IMG/VR virus record: IMGVR_UViG_3300009093_000036
Coordinates: 124,001 to 188,000 of that record
Origin: a virus
Length of the DNA: 64,000 nucleotides
Direction: 5' to 3' (one strand)
Shown here: one piece after another, positions 57,801 through 64,000 of the stretch
Layout of the letters: every line of letters begins with the position of its first letter
How positions within the stretch are numbered: the first letter of the stretch is position 1
Notes under the pieces: generated by a model
Databases searched by the model: none
Told to the model about the DNA's origin: nothing
The model's input: the letters and a program-made list of their open reading frames with translations, nothing else
Translations under genes and position numbers: made by a program

Positions 57801-58030
57801 ACCACCTCGACGTCAGCGACGACCGGCGCCGTGTACGACCGACCAGAGAGGCGGGCCTGCATCTGACCCTTGATGTCGTCGGTCCCGAGCGTGGAGTCCG
57901 ACACCTCCAAGTTCTTCACCCGAACCTCGATCCCCGTCTTCGGGTCCGAGACCGGGAACGTGGCCTGGATCTCCGCGAGGAACCTCGACTTCAGGTCCTC
58001 GTACTGACGGTTCGGGTCGGTGTTCAGCAC
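51833..58030 (-). CDS. single-chain multisubunit-type RNA polymerase (beta-beta' fusion)
   Basis: 2065 residues with both catalytic subunits in bacterial order. Beta, about 1-1015, has FIHGGQEKSVTNQWRLRPG; NVRVAYLANGANHEDGIALSE; VSTRHSAKGIVTQILPDNEMPYY; YVFQLEHQIDKKTHVRHGG; and a C-terminus GEMQTLKSDR...LLQATGLNLE. Beta-prime, from ~1020, has FDPHIFGPDKQRWGYIELA; PPIYRPF...LYRRLG; DYTARATIVADPG; RDPVLHQYGIIG; catalytic GGDIDGDT (~1405); trigger loop AGARKGTIQKVDAVRDPGVLT (~1677); and a zinc site from AMDCGTHSG and CRMPHGVCSTCMG. The N-terminal zinc ribbon of beta-prime is missing. It starts with GTG. No alpha, omega or sigma gene is seen. Coupling to the spike gene suggests a virion polymerase. 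Confidence 0.93.
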   Translation of the reverse strand: MLNTDPNRQYEDLKSRFLAEIQATFPVSDPKTGIEVRVKNLEVSDSTLGTDDIKGQMQARLSGRSYTAPVVADVEVVDRAGKTLVGRRMKIADIPKLTRHYTFIHGGQEKSVTNQWRLRPGAYVKATEKAGEFEAQFQLAKGRPFDVQMEPGSGYLFVKTGARKIPLYSVLKATGITDDEMKKAWGDKNFDANLKKSRYSQDLNSFYTAMKDANVPTGTDLPAAIVKYFSETKMDPAVTKTTLGKGFDQVSGEALLRASGKLIDVSAERTRPDPIDSLEFKELWTPADHFIERLHASKNDIHGRVLKSLGKKSTQEALTAGSQSVLRDIVMPDLIQKPINHVFGITGLTSTPKQTNPVSMLADRSQTTIMGPGGIKSEHQVTLSNTSVDPSQLGFVDPVFTPEGSPGTTTHLTSGIVVRDRKPYTKLYNLKTGKVEELTPAEAAKSIVVLPDQITWHGGVPRAINEKVRVSNQHGDIEERPLKEAQYALISPTQVFSTETNLVPFMGNDAAGRTTMSARHMAQALSLTGREAPLVQVQAAPGASFEKRIGETFLSHKAPVAGFVTKVLSDEIVVRDPAGHEHSVHIYDHYPLNEKKTMLNSKPLVKVGDRVHTGQVLADHSFTKNGTLALGTNVRVAYLANGANHEDGIALSESAAKKMGTEHLLKPSFYVTDDHVIDKNRFVAHKGTAFQPTQYNHIGDDGVVKEGATVHPGDPLVLALREEKNPDTIDAKMLDRLTKKGRLDYTNAALTWDHEHTGEVVRVVRSGKNITVHVKTKEPMIVGSKVSTRHSAKGIVTQILPDNEMPYYTKNGKHEHVEMLINPVSVPGRMNPGQILETAAGKIAEKTGQPYIVKNFDGQTDYLKKIQDELKHHGLKETELLVDPKTDRKLGEVTVGPHYVFQLEHQIDKKTHVRHGGAYIKSTGMPHIQYDTNLVPRGGGESGAQSLGSLGVYGALAAGLRQNLGEMQTLKSDRPQAEALWAALANGRMIPPPQVPYVYNKFGALLQATGLNLEKKGSMLSLVPQTDEETLKWAGGKSGKVTEPSLTVAAKNMKPKSGGIFDPHIFGPDKQRWGYIELAAPMPNPIFADSISSLLGIQKQDIQKIVSGEMKLNGKTGGEAIRDGLAKINVEQRLKHYKSMIDDPKVKSSELNNAVFAYKSLRALKEHGKTPSEAYTMKLLPVLPPIYRPFQESAEGTDRIDPLNQLYRRLGMVNSSLETSKKEGIPDRRLLQAQGDLYQEIQNLFGTTPKGKKALDIDFQGNPVRGRFLPGILHTIAGDSPKDGFFQDKVIGKKQDYTARATIVADPGLGADEIGVPKKIAFELFRPMVGHRLTQMGYNPIQAQQEISKRSAVAEAALRREIEERPVLMKRDPVLHQYGIIGQKVKLTDSRAIKVSPLVLPPLGGDIDGDTVALMLPIQHAAVQEAYKLLPSNRSISASTGEVLFTPTNESMLALYRMSLKKRETNQTFASAKEAEAAFVNNKINLDDVITVGKDRTTLGRVRISHIVPDQYKAQVLTGIDTPISKKFVTDMLRQTAQHAPAIFEPFTRNLTQLGFKMAFESGHTVRLSDLEPMRVERAKIIAAAKSRAEGKPDAERTQIWVDATKKLHETYDEHFKKHPTNISDMRSSGIKAKKEQFQGLVIAPMLVENHLGHASKVPITRSFSEGVDVGGYFLQAAGARKGTIQKVDAVRDPGVLTKELIQSNIDSPITAMDCGTHSGISLGVNDRDLVDRYLASPVTAGGKTIPAGTVITPGLQQTFSKAGVTNLFVRSPLKCRMPHGVCSTCMGKHPSGVNYDLGDNVGIMAAQAIGERAAQLMLKQTHNQGIVPTQRGAVDEFSTVERVFGVAKRSPVDAIIAPRAGVVTRVEAQPQGGHKVRFAESKVDLYSRQPLLPHVKAGYKFQRGEQLSEGDPNLNMLLKTRGLEATQDHMVDRIGKIYEKEDVLRRHVELTVRNATSTVEVSDPGDHPTILRGDHMQFPVVEEINRTVLKNQKPIEVRPVLKATETTTALKQHDWMARLQSNRLQEHIMTAAALNEKSDIHGLHPIPGLAHGAEFGNGRGVSRY

Positions 58031-58096
58031 CGGGGAAGTCTACGCGCTGCCCTCGTAGTGGGTCAACGAACCCCGCGGAAATAGCCTCTCCGCAGA

Positions 58097-58103
58097 CCTA
58101 TCA
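58097..58103 (+). promoter_or_regulatory. CTATCA promoter-like motif of the MoxR unit
   Basis: CCTATCA followed by ACATGAAGGAGAGAGCC and the start at 58121. It is divergent from the RNA polymerase gene, which has no such motif on its side. Confidence 0.55.
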
Positions 58104-58120
58104 ACATGAAGGAGAGAGCC

Positions 58121-58243
58121 ATGCCCAACAAAGAAGACGAAGACGCCAGGGACACCCTCACGCAGTACGAGGACTTCGTCCAAGAGGCGATCACCGAATC
58201 CATTCAGGAGAACGAGACGGATGTGGAGTCTGTTGCTGCTTAG
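58121..58243 (+). CDS. 40-residue acidic small protein
   Basis: Starts MPNKEDEDARDTLTQYEDF after GAAGGAGAGAGCC, a strong ribosome site. About a third of residues are Asp or Glu. Too short for family assignment. It leads the unit that contains the MoxR and VWA proteins. The next gene starts inside its last 23 bases. Confidence 0.6.
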   Translation: MPNKEDEDARDTLTQYEDFVQEAITESIQENETDVESVAA

Positions 58244-58331
58244 CGTTGCGACCGGCTTCGTTCTCGGCCTTCACGCCTATCTGTCGATGCTCCTCGCGCG
58301 AGCACAGGCACAGGCGGCGGTGTCCGCATGA
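58221..58331 (+). CDS. 36-residue predicted single-span membrane protein
   Basis: MWSLLLLSVATGFVLGLHAYLSM... is almost entirely one hydrophobic helix, followed by an Ala/Gln-rich tail. The start overlaps the previous gene and the stop overlaps the next gene's ATG (ATGA). The nested arrangement and hydrophobic content argue it is translated. A membrane anchor or small holin-like protein is possible. Confidence 0.5.
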   Translation: MWSLLLLSVATGFVLGLHAYLSMLLARAQAQAAVSA

Positions 58332-58807
58332 GAAGAAAGCCCACCTACCATCCCAGAGTCATCGTGGAGGCACACGTGAGTGAGAACGACGGCGAGACGC
58401 CGCTTTGTGCGATCTGTAGCGAGCACGTCGGTGAACACACCGACGGGATGCTCATGCTCCGAGGCCAGTTCTTCTACGTGAAGAACGAGGGCTACTCGAT
58501 GTTCGTGCTCGACCCCGACACGAAGCTCCAGTTCATCGAGCTGCCGGACGCCCTCGGGCCCGGGCAGCCGCAGTTCGCGTTGGTGATCAACCCGACGACC
58601 CCCGAGCCGATTGTCCCGGCGCACGCCGAGTGCGTAACGGATGAGCTTTCGCTCGATGACGACGATGACGACGATGTGCTCCCACCAGACGACCACCTCG
58701 ATGAGCTGAGTGCCGAGATGCACGACGCCATGGAGCGCGACTTCGACCGCGAGCTCGAAGAAGCCGAAGTCGAGTGGAACAAAGACGACACCCTGACCTT
58801 GAGGTAG
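58328..58807 (+). CDS. acidic protein with putative zinc site
   Basis: 159 residues. Residues ~25-40 have PLCAICSEHVGEH, and a later HAECVTDEL segment could complete a zinc site. The second half is highly acidic, with a run of seven aspartates and repeated Glu (LDELSAEMHDAMERDF). Such proteins often mimic or bind nucleic-acid-binding partners. Its stop is three bases before the MoxR gene. Family unknown. Confidence 0.6.
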   Translation: MRRKPTYHPRVIVEAHVSENDGETPLCAICSEHVGEHTDGMLMLRGQFFYVKNEGYSMFVLDPDTKLQFIELPDALGPGQPQFALVINPTTPEPIVPAHAECVTDELSLDDDDDDDVLPPDDHLDELSAEMHDAMERDFDRELEEAEVEWNKDDTLTLR

Positions 58808-58810
58808 ACG

Positions 58811-59959
58811 ATGCCGAAGTTCTCAGAAGCCAGACAGGAAGCTCTTCAAGAGCTGACGGTGCAGTACAAGCACCGCTACCTCAGCATCCCGTGCCTGCTT
58901 GGAGGCGTCGGCCTCGGCAAGACCGAGATGGCTGCCGAGCTCGCCATCGAGATGGGTGAGAAGGTCATCGAGGACAGCCTCATCTTCGAGGCGATTCCCA
59001 CAGGGGAAGCCTCCGACCCCACCGACACCGCCGGCATCCCGTGGGTCATCCCTGTGGAAGGGACCAACATCTCCAAGAAGGACTTCCGAGTCCTGTGGGC
59101 GCTGAACCGAGCCGCGTTCGATGCCTGCCACCGCCCGACGATGTTGCTCTTCGACGACATCGACAAGGCCACGCCTATCGTCACGAACTCGCTGCTGCAC
59201 CTCTTCGTGCACCGGCGGTTCAAGGACTTCGCCCTGCACGAGAAGTCGTTGATGATGTGCGCGGGCAACCGCACCACCGATGACATTCATGCCAACGCGA
59301 TGTCGGAGTCCCTCAAGACGCGTGTCACGGCCATCGAGGTGGAGGCCGACTTCGACGACTTCTCGAAGTGGGCACTGAGCGTCGAGGAGGACAAGCCCTC
59401 TCGCATCCACCCTGTGCTTCTCGGGTTCTTGAACCACAAGCCCGAGCTCCTGCACAAGCACGAGGAGAACGTCATCCGCTTCCCTACGCCTCGTGGCTAC
59501 AGGGAGACCTCGCTGCACATGATGGAGTTCCCCGACCCGAAGACGTGGCTTCGCACGCTGACGCGAAAGATCGGCCAGGGTGCCGCGAACGACTTCTGGG
59601 CCTGGTACACCGTCCTCTCGAAGGTGGACGTCGACTACATCCTCGAACACGGGACGTTCAAGGAGCCCATCAAGAGCGACAACCCGAAGACTCCTCTGGA
59701 GGTCGTGCAGAAGATGGCGGAGTTCGCTGCCGTCTTCGCAGTCACGGACCGCCTCAACAAGAAGATGTCTCCGAAGTACTCGGGGCTCGAAACCTTCATC
59801 GCGTCCCTGGCTCCGGAGCTGCGCGTCGCGTTCCTCCTTCAGATGCGGGATGGGACGAAGCGCGAGTTCAGGAACTTCTACCCGAAAGCGTCAGGCAAGA
59901 TCATGGGCACCATCATCAAGGACGCCAGCTCTTCGCCGGCGAACGGAACTGGGCCGTGA
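58811..59959 (+). CDS. MoxR-type AAA ATPase
   Basis: 382 residues. Walker A is GGVGLGKTEM (31-40) and Walker B is MLLFDDIDKA (D115, D116). The sensor-1 Asn is in MMCAGNRTTDD (N153), with arginines in SLKTRVTAIEV after it. Substrate pore segments follow the MoxR order. MoxR ATPases work with VWA partners as chaperones that insert cofactors or remodel protein complexes. Its stop overlaps the VWA partner gene start (GTGA). The two are therefore probably made in fixed ratio and work together. Confidence 0.88.
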   Translation: MPKFSEARQEALQELTVQYKHRYLSIPCLLGGVGLGKTEMAAELAIEMGEKVIEDSLIFEAIPTGEASDPTDTAGIPWVIPVEGTNISKKDFRVLWALNRAAFDACHRPTMLLFDDIDKATPIVTNSLLHLFVHRRFKDFALHEKSLMMCAGNRTTDDIHANAMSESLKTRVTAIEVEADFDDFSKWALSVEEDKPSRIHPVLLGFLNHKPELLHKHEENVIRFPTPRGYRETSLHMMEFPDPKTWLRTLTRKIGQGAANDFWAWYTVLSKVDVDYILEHGTFKEPIKSDNPKTPLEVVQKMAEFAAVFAVTDRLNKKMSPKYSGLETFIASLAPELRVAFLLQMRDGTKREFRNFYPKASGKIMGTIIKDASSSPANGTGP

Positions 59960-61197
59960 TCCTCAGCGACGCGGACCAGGTGTACAACAACCGGATGACG
60001 AAAGCGGCCACGTCGCTCGTCATCCGGTTTCCTTTTTTCGGCTACTTGTTGTTCGGCAGCTCCGTGCGAGTGCAGGCAGACGACTGCGCCACCATGGAGA
60101 CCGACGGCATCGGCATCTTCTGCGGGAGGAAGTTCGCGGCCACCGAGGACTTCGAGATCTTGATGTTCGGGTTGCTGCACGAGCTCTTGCATGTCTACTT
60201 CAACCACCACGGCCGCAGAGAGAACCGCGACCCGAAGCTCTGGAACATCGCTGCCGACATCTTCGTCAACGGGCAGTGCGGTGAACTGCTCGGCTCCCTC
60301 GACGTCCGTGGTCAGCTCGTTCGTTGGCCGGTACCGAAGCGCTTCATCCAGTACGTCTTCTGGGCGGACGGGAAGACCGTCGAGGAAATCTACACCGTCC
60401 TGAAGAAGGAAGAAGAAGCCAAGGCCGGGTCGACCAAGCAGTACCTCCCCGAGGGCGGTGAGAACGACGAGGTCGGCAACGGGACCGATATGCGTGAGCC
60501 ACCGTCAGCCCCCGCTGGCGAAGAGGAAGGCGTCGACAGCGGCCCGCAGCAGATGAACAAGGACTTCCAGGAAGCCTTTCGTCAGGATGTCGCTCACGCC
60601 AAGACGATGTCGGAGCACAGCCCACTGCACAAGGACCTCTCCCAGATCGTTCGAGAGAGGATGGACAAGGTTCTGCGGCCGACGCTTCCGTGGGGCTCCT
60701 TGGTGCGTGGAGGTCTCAGCACGGACTTGGGCTGGGACGAGGCGACGTATGCGCCACCCAAGATGAAGTACTACCCGATCATCCTTCCGCAGACGCGGGT
60801 GGTGAAGGAGCGTGTTCTTCTTCTCGGCATCGATGTCAGCACGAGCGTCACGGATGCCCTCATCCGTATCTTCATCACGAACGTGCAAGCTGCGGCGCAT
60901 CGAGCCACGAAGGTGATCGTCGTCACCTTCGACGCCATTGTTCGAGAGCAGTACACGACTACCCAGCCCCGCCACATCTTCGACCATGTCAAGTTCAAGA
61001 GCGGAGCTCACTCATACACGTCGGCCATCGAGCTGTTCGAGATCGCGGCGAAGGAGAAGCCGAGCGCGATCTGCATCCTGACGGATGGCCACATCAAGTT
61101 GCCGGACAAGCCGGTCAAGAAGACGACGTTCGTGATCCCCACAGGAGGCCTGAAGCCTCCATGGGGGACGACGTACGTCATGGAGTATCCCTGGTGA
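59956..61197 (+). CDS. DUF2201-like metallopeptidase/VWA-like protein
   Basis: 413 residues, starting with GTG (VILSDADQVY); the longer open frame is shadow. The N-terminal half has a zinc-protease-like HELLHVYFNHHGRR (HExxH at 75-79), then WNIAADIFVNGQ. This is the DUF2201 N-terminal pattern. A charged linker follows. The C-terminal half is VWA-like, with GIDVSTSVTD (DxSxS) and CILTDGHIK. The family usually sits beside MoxR ATPases, as here. Whether the HExxH is catalytic is not settled. Stop and next start overlap (TGATG). Confidence 0.82.
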   Translation: MILSDADQVYNNRMTKAATSLVIRFPFFGYLLFGSSVRVQADDCATMETDGIGIFCGRKFAATEDFEILMFGLLHELLHVYFNHHGRRENRDPKLWNIAADIFVNGQCGELLGSLDVRGQLVRWPVPKRFIQYVFWADGKTVEEIYTVLKKEEEAKAGSTKQYLPEGGENDEVGNGTDMREPPSAPAGEEEGVDSGPQQMNKDFQEAFRQDVAHAKTMSEHSPLHKDLSQIVRERMDKVLRPTLPWGSLVRGGLSTDLGWDEATYAPPKMKYYPIILPQTRVVKERVLLLGIDVSTSVTDALIRIFITNVQAAAHRATKVIVVTFDAIVREQYTTTQPRHIFDHVKFKSGAHSYTSAIELFEIAAKEKPSAICILTDGHIKLPDKPVKKTTFVIPTGGLKPPWGTTYVMEYPW

Positions 61198-62618
61198 TGA
61201 CGATCTACGAGTCCCTCGCCCACGCCCTCATCAACGAGCACGGGCGAGGACTCTTCACTGGCTCGAACTTCAGCAGCCTCACCCATGGCTTCGCCCCGAA
61301 GGTGTGGAGGTGGCTGCTCATCGCCTACGGAGAAAAGCTCGAAGAGCTGCCGACCCAGATGGGGCTGCCTCCGATCCCGAAGCGACCGGCCCCCTACAAC
61401 TTCCCGGCGTACACGATCGGCAAGGTCATGCACCTTGGAATCCCGCTGAAGGAGGCGATGCAGTTCAAGGCCATCCGCGGATACACGGCCAATCACACCC
61501 CCATCCAGCTCGCTACGGCGCTGCTGGAGCACGGGACAGCGATCGAGGCTCTGGAGGCCGAGGACATCCTTCAGTTCGAGTTCTTGCGGAAGTTCTACGA
61601 AGACCACACCCCGCACAAGTTCATCGACTCCATCACCCTCAACCCGTACGCACCGTCGCGGTACAACCTCAACCCGTATCCGATCGAGTTGTTGTTGGAC
61701 CACGACCAGAAGCCCATCCCCCTCGACACGCTAGGGAGCGCGATGTGGTTCCCCAAGGAGTACATCAAGAAGCTCCTTCAGCAGACCGAGCCTCCGATGT
61801 GGTACTCCCACCTCTGCCGCCTCAACACCTTCTTCGGAGGGAAGTGGACCGACATGGTGGAGTCTGCTTCGTACAAGATGTTGTACGGAGCGAACCCTCC
61901 GAAGGAGGTGACCAACGCGGCAAGGTACGTACGGAACCTGTCGTCGGCGCAAGCTCATGCTTATCTCGCCAGGCTCACCGGAGTGCGTGAAGGGCTTCGT
62001 GTTGTGCGTCACGATGCCTCAGCGGAGACGATGGCCTCCGGCCTCAAGGCGATCTCGGGGTCGGCGAAGAACGACGAGTACTACAGGCTCATTGGTCGAG
62101 CCCTGACGATCGAGGACTTCCGAAAGATGTCGCCGAAGGCAGCACTACGGACCCTCTACTCTGTGAACCATGAGACCGTGAGGGCGGTCATCGAGTCCCA
62201 CAGCGAAGAGCTCGGGGCACTGTTCTTCACGCTGACGGGCAAGGAGGACCTGCCGATGGTGATGAACTCGATGTCGCCTCACACCAGCCGAACGGACAAG
62301 TGGCACCCGGACACCACCGAAGGGAACGTGGCAGCCTTCGAGTCCTTCAACAAGACCCCCAAGGAGTCCTGGGACGCGCAGATGAAGCCGTTGGTCGAGT
62401 CCTACATCCGAGCCCGAGACTGGAGAGACACCGCCATCGAGCTCGGGGAGCCCGCCGTCATTTTCCTCGCGCTGATGCTGTGGGCCTCCAAGCCCGAGGA
62501 CCCTGTGCCGCGTCCAGCGATCGAGAGTGTGCTGCGGTCACACCACAGCATCAGCATCATCGAAGAGCGCTGCAAGGAGATGCCCGAGTTCTACAAGAAC
62601 ACGGAGTCGTATCTGTGA
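61197..62618 (+). CDS. third component of the MoxR-VWA unit (unknown function)
   Basis: 473 residues, starting MTIYESLAHALINEH. Helical throughout, with HFGI/GIPLKEAMQFKAIRGY and FRKMSPKAALRTLYSVNHE segments. No enzymatic motif and no known family come to mind. It is translationally coupled to the metallopeptidase/VWA gene and precedes a strong terminator. It is probably the client or adaptor of that pair. Confidence 0.65.
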   Translation: MTIYESLAHALINEHGRGLFTGSNFSSLTHGFAPKVWRWLLIAYGEKLEELPTQMGLPPIPKRPAPYNFPAYTIGKVMHLGIPLKEAMQFKAIRGYTANHTPIQLATALLEHGTAIEALEAEDILQFEFLRKFYEDHTPHKFIDSITLNPYAPSRYNLNPYPIELLLDHDQKPIPLDTLGSAMWFPKEYIKKLLQQTEPPMWYSHLCRLNTFFGGKWTDMVESASYKMLYGANPPKEVTNAARYVRNLSSAQAHAYLARLTGVREGLRVVRHDASAETMASGLKAISGSAKNDEYYRLIGRALTIEDFRKMSPKAALRTLYSVNHETVRAVIESHSEELGALFFTLTGKEDLPMVMNSMSPHTSRTDKWHPDTTEGNVAAFESFNKTPKESWDAQMKPLVESYIRARDWRDTAIELGEPAVIFLALMLWASKPEDPVPRPAIESVLRSHHSISIIEERCKEMPEFYKNTESYL

Positions 62619-62621
62619 GAG

Positions 62622-62647
62622 GAGGGGCCGCAAGCCCCTCTTCTTTT
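62622..62647 (+). terminator. rho-independent terminator
   Basis: Stem GAGGGGC / GCCCCTC with a five-base loop, followed by TTCTTTTA. It ends the MoxR unit and touches the stop of the convergent portal gene. Confidence 0.85.
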
Positions 62648-64000
62648 ACCCGCCAGCTCCGCCGAGGGAGAGACGGCGGGGCGGCTTCTGGCTCGGCAGC
62701 GGTCGCATGTCCACGCCACCAGTGTCGGGGGATGCCGACTGACCGACGATGTGCTGCTTCACGAGCTCGGCGAGCTCGGGCTGCGTCTGAGCGAGGTGAT
62801 CGATCGACTGCGTCTGCATGTCGCGCGGCTGCGCCGAGATCTGATTCGCCAAGCCCGCGGCCACCTGATCGAGCGGAATGCCCGTCGGAGCGGCCGTCAG
62901 TCCCGAGCCCATCTCGTCGGAGAACGGGGTCGAAGGTGCGGCCCCCATCCCACCACCGGCAGCTCCAGCCGCTGCACCCGGGTTGTTGGGATCCATGGGC
63001 ATCGGCATCAGGCCCTTCTGCTGCAACTTCAACTGGGCCTCCGCCATGATCTCCTGCGCCTGCGCCTGGTAGCGCGCCTGCACGACCATCGCCTCGCCCT
63101 GGATCTCGGCCTGGATGAGCTGCTGCTTCTTCAGCGCCTCGGCACGGATCTGCGTCTCCTTCACCTGGAGGCTCGACTCGTCCTCGACGTTGAAGTCCAT
63201 CATCGCGAGCAGCGACGTGTCGCTGATCTTCGACTGCTGGTTCATCGACGCCGCGAGCGCCATGCGCTGAAGGTCGTCCGCCATCTTGAACGGCTTGAAG
63301 CGAGCAGTCGGAACGCTCCAGTTCAAGTAGTGGCCGGTGCGACCCATGAACCAGTGGATGAGCCGGTAGTGGTTCTGCACGTTCGACAAGAAGAAGTTCT
63401 CGACCATACGCATCGAGACCGACGTTCCTGCGTACGTCCCCTGACCGAAGACGAGGTCGGACGGGAAGCCCATGCCGATCGCGATGAGCTCCGCGATCAT
63501 GCGGATCTCCTGCATCAGCAGCAGAGCCTTGCCGTTCTCTCCGATGATCTGATGGCCGAGCGGGAACGGCAGGATGCCGTAGTAGCTGGGGTCGACGCGC
63601 TGACGAGCGAGCTCGCGCTGGATGTGCCCACGCCAGTCGGCGAGGTTGATCGTGCTGAACGGATCGGCGCCGGCGGTCGCCGGCTGCGGGTACAAGAAGA
63701 TCTGCGGGACCATGTGCGTGAGCAACACGGTCTCCTGGGACTTCTTCATCAACTGCATGTAGAAGGCGTCCTTCATGACCGGCATGAGGAGCGGAACACC
63801 CCAGCCCTGGTCCATGCTGGACAGCGCCGGACGGCGCATGTGGAACACCTCGCGCTTGTCGAAGACGAGGGAGCGCTTCTCCTTGACGGCCTGGAGGAAG
63901 AGCTGAGGAGTCGTGGCGATGATGTCCTTGCGACCCATCGCCACGAGGCTGCGGAACTTCGCAGAGAGGTCGAGGGAGTAGTCCATCCTCCCGGTCGCCT
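62646..64000 (-). CDS. portal protein (partial, start beyond right edge)
   Basis: C-terminal 451 or more residues; the frame is open to the edge. The ATG at 63986 is directly against GGGAGG and lies inside the fold, so it is not the start. FHMRRPALSSMDQGWGVPLLM, then SYYGILPFPLGHQIIGENGKALLLMQEIRM and GMGFPSDLVFGQGTYAGTSVSM are portal landmarks of large myoviruses. A Gln/Ala coiled coil and Pro/Gly-rich tail follow. The portal forms the dodecameric DNA gate with TerL during packaging. Confidence 0.85.
   Translation of the reverse strand, partial: ATGRMDYSLDLSAKFRSLVAMGRKDIIATTPQLFLQAVKEKRSLVFDKREVFHMRRPALSSMDQGWGVPLLMPVMKDAFYMQLMKKSQETVLLTHMVPQIFLYPQPATAGADPFSTINLADWRGHIQRELARQRVDPSYYGILPFPLGHQIIGENGKALLLMQEIRMIAELIAIGMGFPSDLVFGQGTYAGTSVSMRMVENFFLSNVQNHYRLIHWFMGRTGHYLNWSVPTARFKPFKMADDLQRMALAASMNQQSKISDTSLLAMMDFNVEDESSLQVKETQIRAEALKKQQLIQAEIQGEAMVVQARYQAQAQEIMAEAQLKLQQKGLMPMPMDPNNPGAAAGAAGGGMGAAPSTPFSDEMGSGLTAAPTGIPLDQVAAGLANQISAQPRDMQTQSIDHLAQTQPELAELVKQHIVGQSASPDTGGVDMRPLPSQKPPRRLSLGGAGG

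Noticed and set aside
1-64000. CRISPR array, insertion sequence or integrase
   Set aside because: No regularly spaced repeats, terminal inverted repeats with transposase, or recombinase motifs were seen.

Overview
This window is part of the genome of a large, GC-rich tailed phage with a contractile tail (myovirus morphology). Hallmarks are a large terminase, a portal protein that runs off the right edge, a probable major capsid protein with protease, scaffold-like and decoration-like neighbours, a 1033-residue tail sheath with a tube-like neighbour, and a baseplate spike. No integrase, plasmid or chromosomal housekeeping gene is visible. The host cannot be named from the sequence. Start codons are preceded by strong AGGAG-type ribosome sites, and the tmRNA is of the common one-piece bacterial type.

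Layout: 1-13,921 (minus) is a non-structural region. It holds a RecD2-type helicase split over two genes, a lysozyme-like candidate, a RlaP-like nucleotidyltransferase next to a VWA protein, a tmRNA, a tandem ThyX homologue, a dCTP deaminase and a DnaQ-type exonuclease. A short plus-strand insert carries a DUF1653 protein. An AT-rich intergenic stretch (13,922-14,230) with repeated elements separates this from three plus-strand genes led by a helix-turn-helix/zinc protein. A minus-strand polyvalent virion protein (722 aa) and one plus-strand gene follow. 18,828-42,220 (minus) is the main structural block: adhesin, tube, HNH endonuclease, sheath, neck-like proteins, many glycine/alanine-rich internal proteins, a ferritin-like fusion, capsid, decoration protein, scaffold and protease. 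42,301-45,253 (plus) holds a complete GyrB and two small genes. 45,299-58,030 (minus) holds TerL, unknown virion proteins, the spike and a 2065-residue single-chain multisubunit-type RNA polymerase. 58,121-62,618 (plus) is a six-gene unit built on a MoxR-type AAA ATPase and a DUF2201-like metallopeptidase/VWA protein. The portal closes the window.

The most notable item is the RNA polymerase. One reading frame carries recognisable beta and beta-prime regions in bacterial order, including a DIDGD catalytic motif. Its stop codon overlaps the start codon of the spike gene, so it is probably made with virion proteins and may be packaged. A short CTAT(C/A/G)A motif stands 15-85 bases before the first gene of about ten transcription units, almost all non-structural. 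It is not seen before genes of the long structural block. I infer at least two transcription classes.

Other observations are a phage tmRNA with its own proteolysis tag, a KTAS tetrapeptide recurring in seven structural-block proteins, a complete ferritin di-iron motif in a virion-block protein, and flagellar-IN-like domains in the sheath.
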